Shown here in pieces: positions 24,939-34,029 of a DNA stretch of 64,000 nucleotides. The stretch is from positions 124,001 to 188,000 of the forward strand of contig CAVOJY010000004.1 of NCBI GenBank assembly GCA_963696405.1. Reading direction: 5' to 3'. This DNA comes from CAVOJY01 sp963696405 (GTDB lineage: Bacteria > Chloroflexota > Limnocylindria > Limnocylindrales > CSP1-4). Under the pieces are notes generated by a model. It was not told the origin of the DNA and did not search any database. It worked only from the letters and a program-made list of their open reading frames with translations. The position numbers and the translations under genes are program-made. How positions within the stretch are numbered: the first letter of the stretch is position 1; every line of letters begins with the position of its first letter.

Positions 24939-25933
24939 GTCGACGCTCCGTCCACGAACGGACATGCCGAGCCGTGCCCCGGTGCCGGCACATCCAGTTC
25001 CATCTCCACCTCCGCGCAGGCCTCGCGGACGAATGGGCATCGCGGCTGGAAGGGGCAGCCCGCCGGAAGCTCGGCGAGGTTCGGCGGCTGGCCCGGGATC
25101 GGGATGAGCGGCGGCCGCTCCTCCGAGGCCTCGATGCCCGGGATCGCCCCGAGCAGACCGAGGGTGTACGGATGGCGAGGATGGCCCAGCACGTCGGCGG
25201 AGGCTCCCCGCTCCACGATCCGCCCGGCATACATGACCGCCACGTCGTCCGAGTTCTGGGCCACGACGCCGACGTCGTGGGACACGAGGATCATCGACAT
25301 CCCCGTCTCCTCCCGGATCCCCGCGAGCAGCGCCAGGATCTGGTCCTGGATCGTCACGTCGAGCGCGGTCGTCGGCTCGTCGCCGAGGAGGAGCCGCGGT
25401 CGGGAGGCGATGGCGATCGCGATCATTACCCGCTGACGCATGCCGCCGCTCATCTGGTGCGGGTAGTCGCGGACCCGTGCGGCGGCGGACGGGATGCCCA
25501 CGTGGTCGAGCAGCTCGATCGACCGCTCACGCGCCTCCCGCCCGCCCAGGCCGAGCTTGATGCGGAGCGTCTCTTCGATCTGGTCGCCCACCGTGAAGAC
25601 CGGGTTCAGACTCGACATGGGATCCTGGAAGATCATCGAGATCTCGGTGCCCCGGATGCGGGTCAACTCGGAGTGCGATACCGCCCGCAGATCGCGCCCG
25701 TCCCAGAGAATCTCGCCGGAGATGATCTCGCCCGGGTACGGTACGAGACCGAGCAACGAGCGGAGGGTGACGCTCTTCCCGCAGCCCGATTCGCCGACGA
25801 GGCCAAGGGTGCGCCCCGCCGACAGCCGGAAGCTCACGCGATCGGCGGCCAGGACGACCCCCTCACGCGCCGGGAAGCCGACGGTGAGGTCGCGGACGTC
25901 GAGCAGGAGGTCACTCGTCGGCAGGTCGCTCAT
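24935..25933 (-). CDS. peptide/oligopeptide-type ABC transporter ATPase (OppD/DppD-like)
   Basis: 332 residues. Walker A GLVGESGCGKSVTLRSL, QDPMSSLNPVFTVGDQI, signature QMSGGMRQRVMIAIAI, Walker B LLGDEPTTALDVT and the C-terminal CPFQPRCPF extension. The ATG overlaps the permease stop by 4 bases. Together with the next gene it forms the heterodimeric motor. Confidence 0.93.
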   Translation of the reverse strand: MSDLPTSDLLLDVRDLTVGFPAREGVVLAADRVSFRLSAGRTLGLVGESGCGKSVTLRSLLGLVPYPGEIISGEILWDGRDLRAVSHSELTRIRGTEISMIFQDPMSSLNPVFTVGDQIEETLRIKLGLGGREARERSIELLDHVGIPSAAARVRDYPHQMSGGMRQRVMIAIAIASRPRLLLGDEPTTALDVTIQDQILALLAGIREETGMSMILVSHDVGVVAQNSDDVAVMYAGRIVERGASADVLGHPRHPYTLGLLGAIPGIEASEERPPLIPIPGQPPNLAELPAGCPFQPRCPFVREACAEVEMELDVPAPGHGSACPFVDGAST

Positions 25934-26824
25934 ATCGTGATCCGGAACTCACCGCCCAACCGGTCGGCAAGGCCGTCCCCGATGAGGCTGAAGGCAACCC
26001 CGGCGGCCACCACGGTGAGCCCGGGGAACGTCGACACCCACCACGCCGTGAGCAGGTAGCCCTGGCCGTCGGCGATCATCGCCCCCCACTCGGGGGTCGG
26101 TGGCTGCACGCCCATGCCCAGGTAGGAGAGCGCGGCGAGCGTGAGGATGTTCAGCACCATGTCCGCCATGGAGAACACGAGGTTGGGCCGCAGGAGGTTG
26201 GGGATGGCGTGGCGGAAGACCACCCGGGGCGTGGAGTAGCCCATCGTCTGGGCAGCGAGAACGAATTGCTTCTCGCGCAGGACGAGCATCTCCCCCCGGG
26301 TCAGGCGCGCGTACAGCGCCCAGCCGACGACCAGCACACCCGCGTAGGCCCCCACGAGCCCCGCCCCGAAGACGGCGGCGATGGCCAGGATGAGCACGAT
26401 GAAGGGGAAGGCGATGACGACGTCCACCGCCCGCATCACCACCGTGTCCACCCATCCGCCCAGGTAGCCCGCGAGCGCGCCCAGGAGCATCCCGACGGCC
26501 AGCGTTGCGTACGTGGTGATGAACCCGAAGGAGAAGTCGATGCGGGTCCCGTAGATGACCCGGCTCAGGATGTCGCGTCCGAGCTGGTCGGTCCCGAACG
26601 GGTGCGCCAGCGACGGCGGCTGCAGCGCGGCCACGAGGTCCTGCTGGTCGGGGGCCGGGAGCCCGTCCACGGCGCCACGAGGGTGAGAACAATGAAGCCG
26701 ACCACCACGGCCACGCCGGCCCAGAGGTGACGTTCGACCAGCGCTGCTCGGACAACGCCCGACGCCGCAGGCGACGAGCCGCAACCTCCAGGGCCTGGCC
26801 GCGGGAAAGCGGGACCGTCGTCAC
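25930..26824 (-). CDS. ABC transporter permease (OppC/DppC-like, frameshifted)
   Basis: Three frames read in succession give one protein of about 297 residues: an N-terminal cytoplasmic start (VTTVPLSRGQALEV), a first membrane helix (AGVAVVVGFIVLTLVAPW), then PPSLAHPFGTDQLGRDILSR and the usual permease core with EAA-type loop AAQTMGYSTPRVVFRHAIPN. The switches lie near 26735-26750 and 26660-26680; one missing base at each restores the frame. GTG 26824 overlaps the preceding stop. As written it would be broken, but the conserved remainder argues for indels in the assembly. Confidence 0.82.
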
Positions 26825-27753
26825 AGCCGAACCCGCGGGTCGAGGGCCGCATAGGTGAGATCGGTCAGAAGGTTCACCAGGATGACGGCGATCCCAAAGA
26901 CAAGGGTGAGCGCGGTGATGACGGGGAAGTCACGGGCGAGGATGGACGACACGAGCAGCGACCCAAGCCCGGGCAAGGCAAACACGGTCTCGACGACGAC
27001 CGTGCCCGAGATGAGGAACCCGATGTTGACGCCCAGGACGGTGATCATCGCGATGAGCGAGTTGCGCATGACGTGCTTCATCACGACGCGCCGCTCGGAG
27101 AGCCCGCGCGCCCGGGCCGCCTCGATGAACTCCGCGTTCAGCGTCTCGATGAGGCTCGAGCGCAGGGTGCGCAGGAGTATCGGCGCGAGGTAGAGCCCGA
27201 TGGTGATGGCGGGCAGCGTGAGGCTCCAGATGACGCCCACCGGTCCCTGGCCAAGGCCGGAGGTGGGGAACCAGCCAAGCTCGAGACCGAAGATCAGGAT
27301 CAGGATCAGGCCGAGCCAGAACGCCGGCATGGCGAAGGTCACCGTGGAGAAGAGCCGGATCGCGTGATCCGGAAGGCGATTGCGGCGCATCGCCGAGATC
27401 ACGGCAAGCGGAACGGCGATCAGGAGCGAGATCAGTACTGAATAGGCGAGCAGCCAGACCGTCACCATGATCCGCCCGCCCAGGATGGGCGTGATGGCGG
27501 ACTTCAGGGCGATCGAGTCCCCGAAGTCGAGCGAGATGGCGCCGGTGAGGAAGCTGAGGTACTGGGTGGGCAGCGGTTGATCCAGGTGGAGGGATGCTCG
27601 CAGCTGCGCGACCCGCTCCGGCGTTGCGTGCAGCCCGAGCATGACCTGGACCGGGTCGCCGGGGATCAGGCGAATCAGGAGAAACGCCACGAGCGTGATC
27701 CCGACCAACACGGGAATGGCATGGGCTAGGCGCCGGGCCACGTAGGCGATCAC
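26821..27753 (-). CDS. ABC transporter permease (OppB/DppB-like)
   Basis: 310 residues, six predicted helices. Typical start AYVARRLAHAIPVLVGITLV, then RLIPGDPVQVMLG and the EAA loop EAARARGLSERRVVMKHVMR. GTG start. Partner of the following permease gene in a peptide-type (family 5) importer. Confidence 0.93.
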   Translation of the reverse strand: MIAYVARRLAHAIPVLVGITLVAFLLIRLIPGDPVQVMLGLHATPERVAQLRASLHLDQPLPTQYLSFLTGAISLDFGDSIALKSAITPILGGRIMVTVWLLAYSVLISLLIAVPLAVISAMRRNRLPDHAIRLFSTVTFAMPAFWLGLILILIFGLELGWFPTSGLGQGPVGVIWSLTLPAITIGLYLAPILLRTLRSSLIETLNAEFIEAARARGLSERRVVMKHVMRNSLIAMITVLGVNIGFLISGTVVVETVFALPGLGSLLVSSILARDFPVITALTLVFGIAVILVNLLTDLTYAALDPRVRL

Positions 27754-27881
27754 CGGGGAATCCCCCCGATGGCCCGGCGCACGTCGCGCTCAGACAGCTG
27801 ACGACCTCCAGGTGTCCCCCGGCGGCAGCGACACGATCCGCTGTCGCCGGGGGCGAACCGGGGCTCTCGCAGGACCGATGG

Positions 27882-29606
27882 CTACTGGTCGAGCCAGACG
27901 TCCTCGAGCTTCCACCAGCCGGACTTCTGGGTCTTGAAACCCTTGACCTTGTCGGAGATGCCGGTTCGTGCCTTCGTGAAATACATCGGCACGGACGGCA
28001 CATCGGCCATGGTCATCTGCTGGATCTTGAGGAAGGTTTCCTTGCGCTTGGCCTCGTCCATCGTGCCGCTCAGCTCGTTGATGAGCTTGATGACTTCCGG
28101 GTTGTTGTAGTTCGTGAAGAACGAACTCGCGCCGGAATCGGGCACGAAGAAGACGTACGCCAGGTTGTCCTCCGACAGCGTGTCGCTCGAGAGGAAGCTG
28201 CCGGGGAAGGTGAAGATGTTCGCCTCTTTCATGCCGCCGTAGCGTTCCCAGATCGTCGCCACGTCGACCGGCTCGATGCTGATCTTCACGCCGATCTTCG
28301 CCCACTCCTGCTGGAGGATCTCCGCGATCTGCTTCTCGACCGCATCGCCGGCGACGATGACGAACGCGGCTTCAAACCCGTCCGGGACCGACGACGCGGC
28401 CATGGCGGCCTTCGCCTTCTCGATGTCGTAGGGGTAGGCAGCCACGCTCGGGTCGGTGTACTTGACCCGGGCAATCGGGCTGTTGGCGATGTCGGCGGCG
28501 TTGTAGAGGATGGACTTGAGGATGGCCTCCTTCGGCGTCGCGTAGTTGAGGGCGAGACGCACGTTCTGGTCGTCGAACGGCTTCAGCGCGTTGTTGAACC
28601 AGATGGACTTCCAGCCGGCGATGTCCTCGAGCAGGACGGAGAGGCCTTCGGTCTTGTCGATCGCGTCGATCTGGCCGTAGGGAACGTCGGCCGCAACCTG
28701 CGCGTCGCCGCTCTTGAGCTTCAGCAAGCGCGTGTTGTCGTCGGGCAGGTAGAGGAAGGTGACGCCATCGAGGCAGGGCTGGCCTTCCCGCCAGTAGTAC
28801 GGGTTCTTGACCAGCTCGAGCGATTCGCCCCGCTTCCAGGACTTGAGCATGAACGGACCGGAGCCCACGGGCGCCTCGGCGAATTTCGTCTGCCGCTCTT
28901 CCTCGGTCGCGCCGAGCGACTCGAAGTACGCCTTCGGCATGATCGAGGGAACGAACATCGCGAGTGCGTCGAGGAACGCGCCGTCGACGCGCTTCATCTC
29001 GATCTTGACGGTCGTGTCGTCCACCACCGAGGCGTTCTTGAACGAGCCCGCGACGCCCGCGTAGAACTGGTTGATCTCGGGATCGATGAACCGGTTGATC
29101 GAGTAGACGACATCCTCGGCGGTGACCGGCTCACCGTTCGAGAACTTCGCGTCGCGAAGCTTGAACGTCGCGGACAGGCCGTCGGGAGCAACCTCCCAGG
29201 ACTCGGCCAGCCCCGGCTGCGGCGTATCGGCGTCCTTCACCTGGACCAGCTGATCGAAGATCGAGGGCAGGACCCAGATCGATGCATTGTCGGCCGCTCC
29301 CTTCACGCCCGCGGGAAGAAGCGATGCAGGCTCGGCCTGGCGGGCAAAGACCAGGGTGCCGCCGGTCTTCGGACAGGCCCCGGCAGTGGTCGGGGCCGCG
29401 GTGGGCGCAGTGGTCGGCGCCTCGGTGGCCGCGGCGCTCGGCGCCGACGTCGGGGCCGCTGTCGGGGCAGCCGTCGCCGGGGCCTCGCTTGCGGAGGGTG
29501 ACGGAGTGGCGGCCGCCTGGCAGGCGCCAAGCAGCAGCACGGCCGCCATGGCCACCATCACCGTGGTGGTGCGACGCCGGGGCCGTGTCTTTCGTTGCGG
29601 TGCCAT
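27882..29606 (-). CDS. family 5 ABC substrate-binding lipoprotein
   Basis: 574 residues. Lys/Arg-rich start, hydrophobic stretch and lipobox LLLGACQAAATP (lipidated Cys at about residue 28), then a Ser/Thr/Ala/Pro linker and a complete SBP family 5 domain (GLAESWEVAPDGLSATFKLR; VRLALNYATPKEAI). It captures the ligand outside the membrane. GAGGAGG precedes ATG 29606. Peptides are the family default, but the enzymes encoded just upstream suggest the true ligand could be another small organic compound. Confidence 0.92.
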   Translation of the reverse strand: MAPQRKTRPRRRTTTVMVAMAAVLLLGACQAAATPSPSASEAPATAAPTAAPTSAPSAAATEAPTTAPTAAPTTAGACPKTGGTLVFARQAEPASLLPAGVKGAADNASIWVLPSIFDQLVQVKDADTPQPGLAESWEVAPDGLSATFKLRDAKFSNGEPVTAEDVVYSINRFIDPEINQFYAGVAGSFKNASVVDDTTVKIEMKRVDGAFLDALAMFVPSIMPKAYFESLGATEEERQTKFAEAPVGSGPFMLKSWKRGESLELVKNPYYWREGQPCLDGVTFLYLPDDNTRLLKLKSGDAQVAADVPYGQIDAIDKTEGLSVLLEDIAGWKSIWFNNALKPFDDQNVRLALNYATPKEAILKSILYNAADIANSPIARVKYTDPSVAAYPYDIEKAKAAMAASSVPDGFEAAFVIVAGDAVEKQIAEILQQEWAKIGVKISIEPVDVATIWERYGGMKEANIFTFPGSFLSSDTLSEDNLAYVFFVPDSGASSFFTNYNNPEVIKLINELSGTMDEAKRKETFLKIQQMTMADVPSVPMYFTKARTGISDKVKGFKTQKSGWWKLEDVWLDQ

Positions 29607-29644
29607 TCGATAACCTCCTCGTTCGCTATGGGTGCCGCGTCGCG

Positions 29645-30694
29645 TCACGGATAGACCGCGACCGGCTGCATGAAGTCGAGGGCGTGGCCGGAGCCCGATT
29701 CGATGTAGACCTTGTAGTCGGCCAGGGTGTCGAGCAGGTACCACTGGTGCTCGCCGACGTAGGCCGAGGCGTAGATGCCGATGCCGTCCTTGGCGAACTC
29801 ACCCTTGATGCGCTCGGACTCCTCCTTGCTGCGGGCCATCACGGCGATGGAGCTGATGCCCTCGCCTTTGGTGGCCAGGTGCTCCTCCCAGGGATTGTCG
29901 CCGCCCTGGGGCTCGATGAGCTCGAAGTTGGTCTCGTCGCCCACCATGGTCTCGGCCCAGCGGACCCGGAACTCGGTAGCCTTGCCGCGGTACTCGCAGT
30001 GGTGCATCACCTGGCGGTTGTCGCCCTCGAAGACCTTCCAGGGGCCCCAGCCGAAGGCCTTGTTGAAGGCCTTCATCTTCTCCTCGAGGTTGCGCACCGT
30101 CACGGAGATCTGGGTGATCACCGGGTACATGATCCCGCTGGCGGGGGACGGGCTGTGTTTGGCACCCTCCGAGGGGTGGACCTTGGCCGGCTTCACAAAG
30201 TCGATGGCGTGCCCCGAGCCCGACTCGATGAGCAGGCCGAACGTCTTCTCGGTATCGAGGTAGTAGTACTCGATGTGGTCGCCGATATCGGCCTTCATGT
30301 TGACCGGGATGCCGAACTCGTCGGTGAAGGCCTTCTTGACCGCGTCACCGTCGCGGCGCTCCAGGAACATGGTGGCGATCGACGCCACGCCCTCGCCGCG
30401 GCGGGCGATGAACTCGCTCCAGAGGTTGGGGCCCTCGAGCGGCTGGAGCAGCTCGAAGTTCATCTTGCCCACGTAGACCTCGGCCCCCCGGAGCGAGTAC
30501 TGGACGTTCTCGCCGCGGAGCTGGGTGTTGTGGTGGACCGGGGGCACGTGGTCGAAGACCTGCCAGGGGGCCCAGCCGAAGGCCCGGTGGTAGCGCTCCA
30601 TGGTCCTGTCCAGGTCCGTCACTGCCAGCGAGACCTGGGTGATGGGGTACTGCAGGCCGGCCATTCCGGCCGGCAGGTTCTGGGGCTGCTCCAT
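29645..30694 (-). CDS. double VOC (glyoxalase/dioxygenase-fold) protein
   Basis: 349 residues made of two homologous halves (about 15-170 and 188-345). Each begins YPxITQxSxxV and contains AFGWAPWQVF or AFGWGPWKVF and a final ESGSGHAxDF. Each half resembles one VOC module of the methylmalonyl-CoA epimerase / dioxygenase superfamily. The reaction is unknown. It lies between the SDR and the substrate-binding protein, with 38 bases to the latter, so it probably acts on the imported compound. Confidence 0.75.
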   Translation of the reverse strand: MEQPQNLPAGMAGLQYPITQVSLAVTDLDRTMERYHRAFGWAPWQVFDHVPPVHHNTQLRGENVQYSLRGAEVYVGKMNFELLQPLEGPNLWSEFIARRGEGVASIATMFLERRDGDAVKKAFTDEFGIPVNMKADIGDHIEYYYLDTEKTFGLLIESGSGHAIDFVKPAKVHPSEGAKHSPSPASGIMYPVITQISVTVRNLEEKMKAFNKAFGWGPWKVFEGDNRQVMHHCEYRGKATEFRVRWAETMVGDETNFELIEPQGGDNPWEEHLATKGEGISSIAVMARSKEESERIKGEFAKDGIGIYASAYVGEHQWYLLDTLADYKVYIESGSGHALDFMQPVAVYP

Positions 30695-30756
30695 GATCCC
30701 TCCTGCGATCCCTGAACTGCTTCCTGCCGTGAGTTGGTGACGTTCCGCCGGCGCTC

Positions 30757-31533
30757 TCAGACGGCCGACTGGCCCCCGTCCACGACGAGGGCGGTCCCGA
30801 CGCAGTAGGACGCCTCGTCCGACGCCAGCCAGAGGATCGCCGAGGCGATCTCGTCGGCCGTCCCGGCGCGACCGATGGGGACCTGGTTGCTCCAGTACTT
30901 GAGCTGCTCGGGATCCTTCATCACGAAGTCGTTCATGGGCGTGTCGATGAACCCGGGGATCACCATGTTCACCCGGATGTTGAGGCGCGAGAAGTCGTAG
31001 GCCATGACCCGCATCATGGCGAAGATGCCGCCCTTGCTGGCGCTGTAGGCGGGCTCGTTCATGGCCATGCCCAGGTAGCCGCAGTTCGAGCCCACGTTCA
31101 CGACCGCGCCGCCGCCCGCGGCCAGCAGGTGGGGCACGCCGTGTTTGCAGGTGAGGAACTGGCCGTTGAGATTCGTGGTGATGAGCCTGTTCCAGGCCTC
31201 GAGGGAGATCCTGTCGATCCGGTTGTCCTCGTCGGGGAGCTCCACCGCGGCGTTGGCCACGACGATGTCGAGGCCGCCCCAGGCGGCCGCTGCCTCGTCG
31301 ATCGCCGTCCGGATCTCCTCCTCGACGGCGCAGTCGGCGGGCAGGACGAGGGCCTCGCCACCGGCAGCCCGGATCGCCGCTGCCACCTCCTCGAGACCGG
31401 GGCGCCCCCGGGCGATGAGCCCGACCCGGGCGCCCTCGGCGGCAAGGCGCAGGGCGGTGGCCTTGCCGATCCCCTTGCTCGCGCCGGTAACGATGGCCCG
31501 CCTGCCGGCGAACCGGCCCGCGATGACCTGCAT
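30757..31533 (-). CDS. short-chain dehydrogenase/reductase
   Basis: 258 residues of classical SDR type. NAD(P)-binding GASKGIGKATAL, NAAVE, catalytic Ser region (NVGSNCGYLG), active-site YSASKGG and the C-terminal VVDGGQS. Reversible oxidation of a hydroxyl group is the family reaction; substrate unknown. It starts 3 bases after the cupin stop, so the two are coupled. Confidence 0.9.
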   Translation of the reverse strand: MQVIAGRFAGRRAIVTGASKGIGKATALRLAAEGARVGLIARGRPGLEEVAAAIRAAGGEALVLPADCAVEEEIRTAIDEAAAAWGGLDIVVANAAVELPDEDNRIDRISLEAWNRLITTNLNGQFLTCKHGVPHLLAAGGGAVVNVGSNCGYLGMAMNEPAYSASKGGIFAMMRVMAYDFSRLNIRVNMVIPGFIDTPMNDFVMKDPEQLKYWSNQVPIGRAGTADEIASAILWLASDEASYCVGTALVVDGGQSAV

Positions 31534-31536
31534 CGT

Positions 31537-31983
31537 TCAGCCCTCCCCTGCCGCGCGGGCGCGCTTCACGCTGACCGCGTCCTCGACCGGGAACTTCGGG
31601 TTCGGGATGTCGATCGAGACGTGGCGGAAGGGGCCCTCACCGAGCGGCTTCCAGACGATCCGCGTGCCCCGGGGGATGAGGTAGACGCCGGGCGCCTCGA
31701 CCACGATGGTCTCGGTGCGGTCGTAGGCGGGCGGGAGCGTGTAGGTGATCTCGCAGCTCCCCTCCGTGACCAGGTCCAGCTGGTCGATGTAGGTTGTCCA
31801 GCTGTATTCGTAGCCGGGGAAGAAGTCCTCCAGGACCAGCTGGCAGGGCGGCTCGTCGATCCCGACGCCCACGCAGCGCGAAGGCCCCCCGCCGAGCATC
31901 GGCGCCGGCTCCGCGGGCACGCTCTCGATGTCGTTCGGATCGATGTGGTAGTAGCGGAACCTCGAGTACTCCAGCGGATGCAT
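31537..31983 (-). CDS. cupin-fold protein
   Basis: 148 residues, one beta-barrel. Strand-like segments include VLEDFFPGYEYSWTTYIDQL and APGVYLIPRGTRIVWKPLG. The usual cupin His ligands are not evident in the first motif (Tyr and Asp occur there), so metal binding is uncertain. First gene of the SDR-VOC-transporter operon, with AGGAGG seven to nine bases before ATG 31983 and a palindromic operator candidate directly upstream. Confidence 0.7.
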   Translation of the reverse strand: MHPLEYSRFRYYHIDPNDIESVPAEPAPMLGGGPSRCVGVGIDEPPCQLVLEDFFPGYEYSWTTYIDQLDLVTEGSCEITYTLPPAYDRTETIVVEAPGVYLIPRGTRIVWKPLGEGPFRHVSIDIPNPKFPVEDAVSVKRARAAGEG

Positions 31984-32001
31984 ACGCGCCGTCCTCCTGC
32001 T

Positions 32002-32027
32002 CGTTCAACGTTCGCGAACCGTGAACG
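32002..32027. promoter_or_regulatory. palindromic operator candidate before the cupin-transporter operon
   Basis: The perfect palindrome GTTCGCGAAC (32010-32019) is flanked by CGTTCAAC and CGTGAACG, which extend the symmetry to 26 bp with two mismatched pairs. It lies 19 bases before the cupin start, next to a possible TTGACC -35 element at about 32052-32057. Likely target of the adjacent regulator at 32167-33106. Confidence 0.6.
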
Positions 32028-32061
32028 CATGGTCACACACTCGCGGTCGGAGGTCAAGTCC

Positions 32062-32109
32062 GGGGGCTGCTCCTGTCCGGGGGGCTGCTCCTGTCCGGGG
32101 GCTGCTCCG
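32062..32109. repeat. short direct repeat GGGGCTGCTCCTGTCC
   Basis: Two and a half head-to-tail copies of a 17-18 bp unit lie between the regulator's 3' end and the operator. Role unknown. Confidence 0.6.
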
Positions 32110-32166
32110 AGGGCGGCATGCCCCGCCACCGGGTCCGGCCGATCCAGGGCGCCCGAGGCGGTGCGG

Positions 32167-33106
32167 TCAGTACGATGGAACCCGCTTATGCTCCACGACC
32201 TGCCCGTGGATCCGCATGAGCGCGGCGGGATCCAGGCATGCATTCGCCACCAGCTGCACGGACGTGTCCTCCGCCCGCGCGATGAAGGCCGTCCGGAGGT
32301 CGCTATCCCCGATCTGGGCCACGACTCGCGCCGACAGGGAGCGGCTCCGGACGAAGCGCGGCATGCGGGCCTCGGCCTCCTCGACGTCCCAGATCACGGC
32401 GTCCGCTTCTCGCTCGGCCATGAGCCGCGGGAACTCCATGTACGAGGCGGGGACGAAGCGCGCACCGGTCCCATCGAACTCCAGCTCGGTCAGCCGCTGG
32501 AAGTCAAGTAAATCGCGATCGATGACGACGCGGGGCGGGCCATCCATGCCATCGGCCTGGTCCGCGTAGTAGACGCGATGCTCACGAACGAAGCTGGGCG
32601 CAGGGAGTTCGAGGAGGACCCGTTCCCCGGAGCCGCAGAGTTCGCGTGCCGCGAGCGCGGAGAGCACCACCAGGTGGCAGCGCCCCTGTCGCAGCTCCAC
32701 CAGGCGATGCCGGGACCCGCGGGAGAACACGAGGTAGACCTCGACACCGGCGTCGGTGAGGAGCGACTTGATGGCTGTGGCAAGGCCCTCGGTCCGCGGC
32801 GTGTTGGGCAAGCGGCAGGGACACGATGAGCGGGACGCCCTCGGCGGCCGCCCAGAGGGCTCCGATGGATCGTGATCGGAGAACCGCTCCCAGCCTGCCG
32901 CGACGATCGATGGCGACCGCGCCCTCGGCCTCGAGTCGGGCGAGCGTCTCCTGCGTCGCACCGATGCTGGCTCGATGCTGGGAGGCGAGCTGGCGGATCG
33001 TGGGCAGCCGCTGGTCCGGCTCGATGCCGAGGAGCATCCCTGCCACGCGGCGCCGTAGCTCGTCGCTCCGCATGCGCTCCCTGAGTTCGCCGCCGGTGAA
33101 CATCAC
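32167..33106 (-). CDS. YhfZ-like transcriptional regulator (frameshifted)
   Basis: A 312-residue protein when one extra base near 32810-32816 is removed. N-terminal winged helix (RLPTIRQLASQHRASIGATQ, then RLEAEGAVAIDRRGR) resembles GntR-class DNA binding. The C-terminal part (LPNTPRTEGLATAIKSLL; VYLVFSRGSRHRLVELRQGR; DAVIWDVEEAEAR) resembles the substrate-binding-protein-like ligand domain of YhfZ. Placement immediately upstream of the cupin-SDR-VOC-ABC genes makes it their likely local regulator. Confidence 0.72.
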
Positions 33107-33226
33107 GGCCTACGCTAGCGGCGCGCGGGCCCCGGCGTCAACCGGCGGTCCTATCGCGGCTCGGCGCCATACTGTCCCCGCACCCATCGGTCACAGTGCA
33201 CCGTCACCGAACAGCCGAGGCCCGCC

Positions 33227-33649
33227 ATGATCCCCGACTCGATCCGATCCCTTGTCGCCACCGGTCCCCTCGCCCACGTCGTCACCCTGGCCGAGGATGG
33301 CGCACCGCACGTCTCGCTGGCGTGGGTCGGCATCGAGGGCGACGAGATCGTCATCGCCACGCTCTTCGATCAGCGGAAGCTCCGCAACCTCCGTCGCGAT
33401 CCCCGGATCGCCCTCTCGTTCATCACGGGCGGGAGGAACCCGATCGGGCTCGACAACTACCTGGTGGTGAACGGCACGGCACGCATCACGGAGGGCGGCG
33501 CGGCTGAGATCCTGGCGAGGCTCGCGAGGACATACATCGGGCCGGATGCGGTCTTCCCGCCGATGCCGAACCCGCCGCCCGGCTTCGTCACCCGGATCAC
33601 GGTGGACCGCGTGTCCGGCATCGGACCGTGGAGCGCCACGTCCGGCTGA
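33227..33649 (+). CDS. PPOX-class flavin/F420-type oxidoreductase fold protein
   Basis: 140 residues of the pyridoxamine-phosphate-oxidase-like split barrel: HVVTLAEDGAPHVSLAWV, then DQRKLRNLRRDPRIALSF, the usual start of F420-dependent PPOX proteins. Cofactor (F420 or flavin) and substrate cannot be told from sequence. It is divergent from the YhfZ-like regulator with 120 bases between them. Confidence 0.8.
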   Translation: MIPDSIRSLVATGPLAHVVTLAEDGAPHVSLAWVGIEGDEIVIATLFDQRKLRNLRRDPRIALSFITGGRNPIGLDNYLVVNGTARITEGGAAEILARLARTYIGPDAVFPPMPNPPPGFVTRITVDRVSGIGPWSATSG

Positions 33650-33681
33650 CCAGCCTCATCGTGGCCGGGCGCCACGACCGT

Positions 33682-33917
33682 GTGCAAGGTACGCGCATTG
33701 CGGGCGCCAGGGTCGTGGCCCGGGTCGTGGCCCGGGTCGTGGCCGACCTGATCGCGGCCGCCCCGCCCTCTCCACGCCTGCCCCGCCTTCTCCGTGCCCG
33801 CAGGTCCCCGGCGGGCCGTGCTCGAGGGACGTGGTCGCAGGATCCTCCTGGCCGCGGTGCCCGCGCCCGCGGCCGGCCGACACGACATCGACGGCCAGCA
33901 ATGCGCGTCCTTTGCAC
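33682..33917. repeat. dispersed inverted-repeat element, copy B
   Basis: Left end GTGCAAGGTACGCGCATTG (33682-33700) and right end CAATGCGCGTCCTTTGCAC (33899-33917), 236 bp. The interior starts with three GGGTCGTGGCCC units and has no supported gene. It occupies most of the convergent spacer between the PPOX gene and glnS. Confidence 0.75.
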
Positions 33918-34029
33918 AGCCGCGGTGGCGCGGGCGGGAGGCCCGTCGCGGCATCGCCGGGGGACCCCGCGCAGCCCGGAGAGGAGCCAGCCGCGGCTCA
34001 GGCTCGGGGCCGTGCCGCGGGCGGGGCGG

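Noticed and set aside
33700..33760. GGGTCGTGGCCC tandem units as a possible CRISPR-like array
   Set aside because: Only three 12-bp units, contiguous and without spacers; a simple direct repeat.
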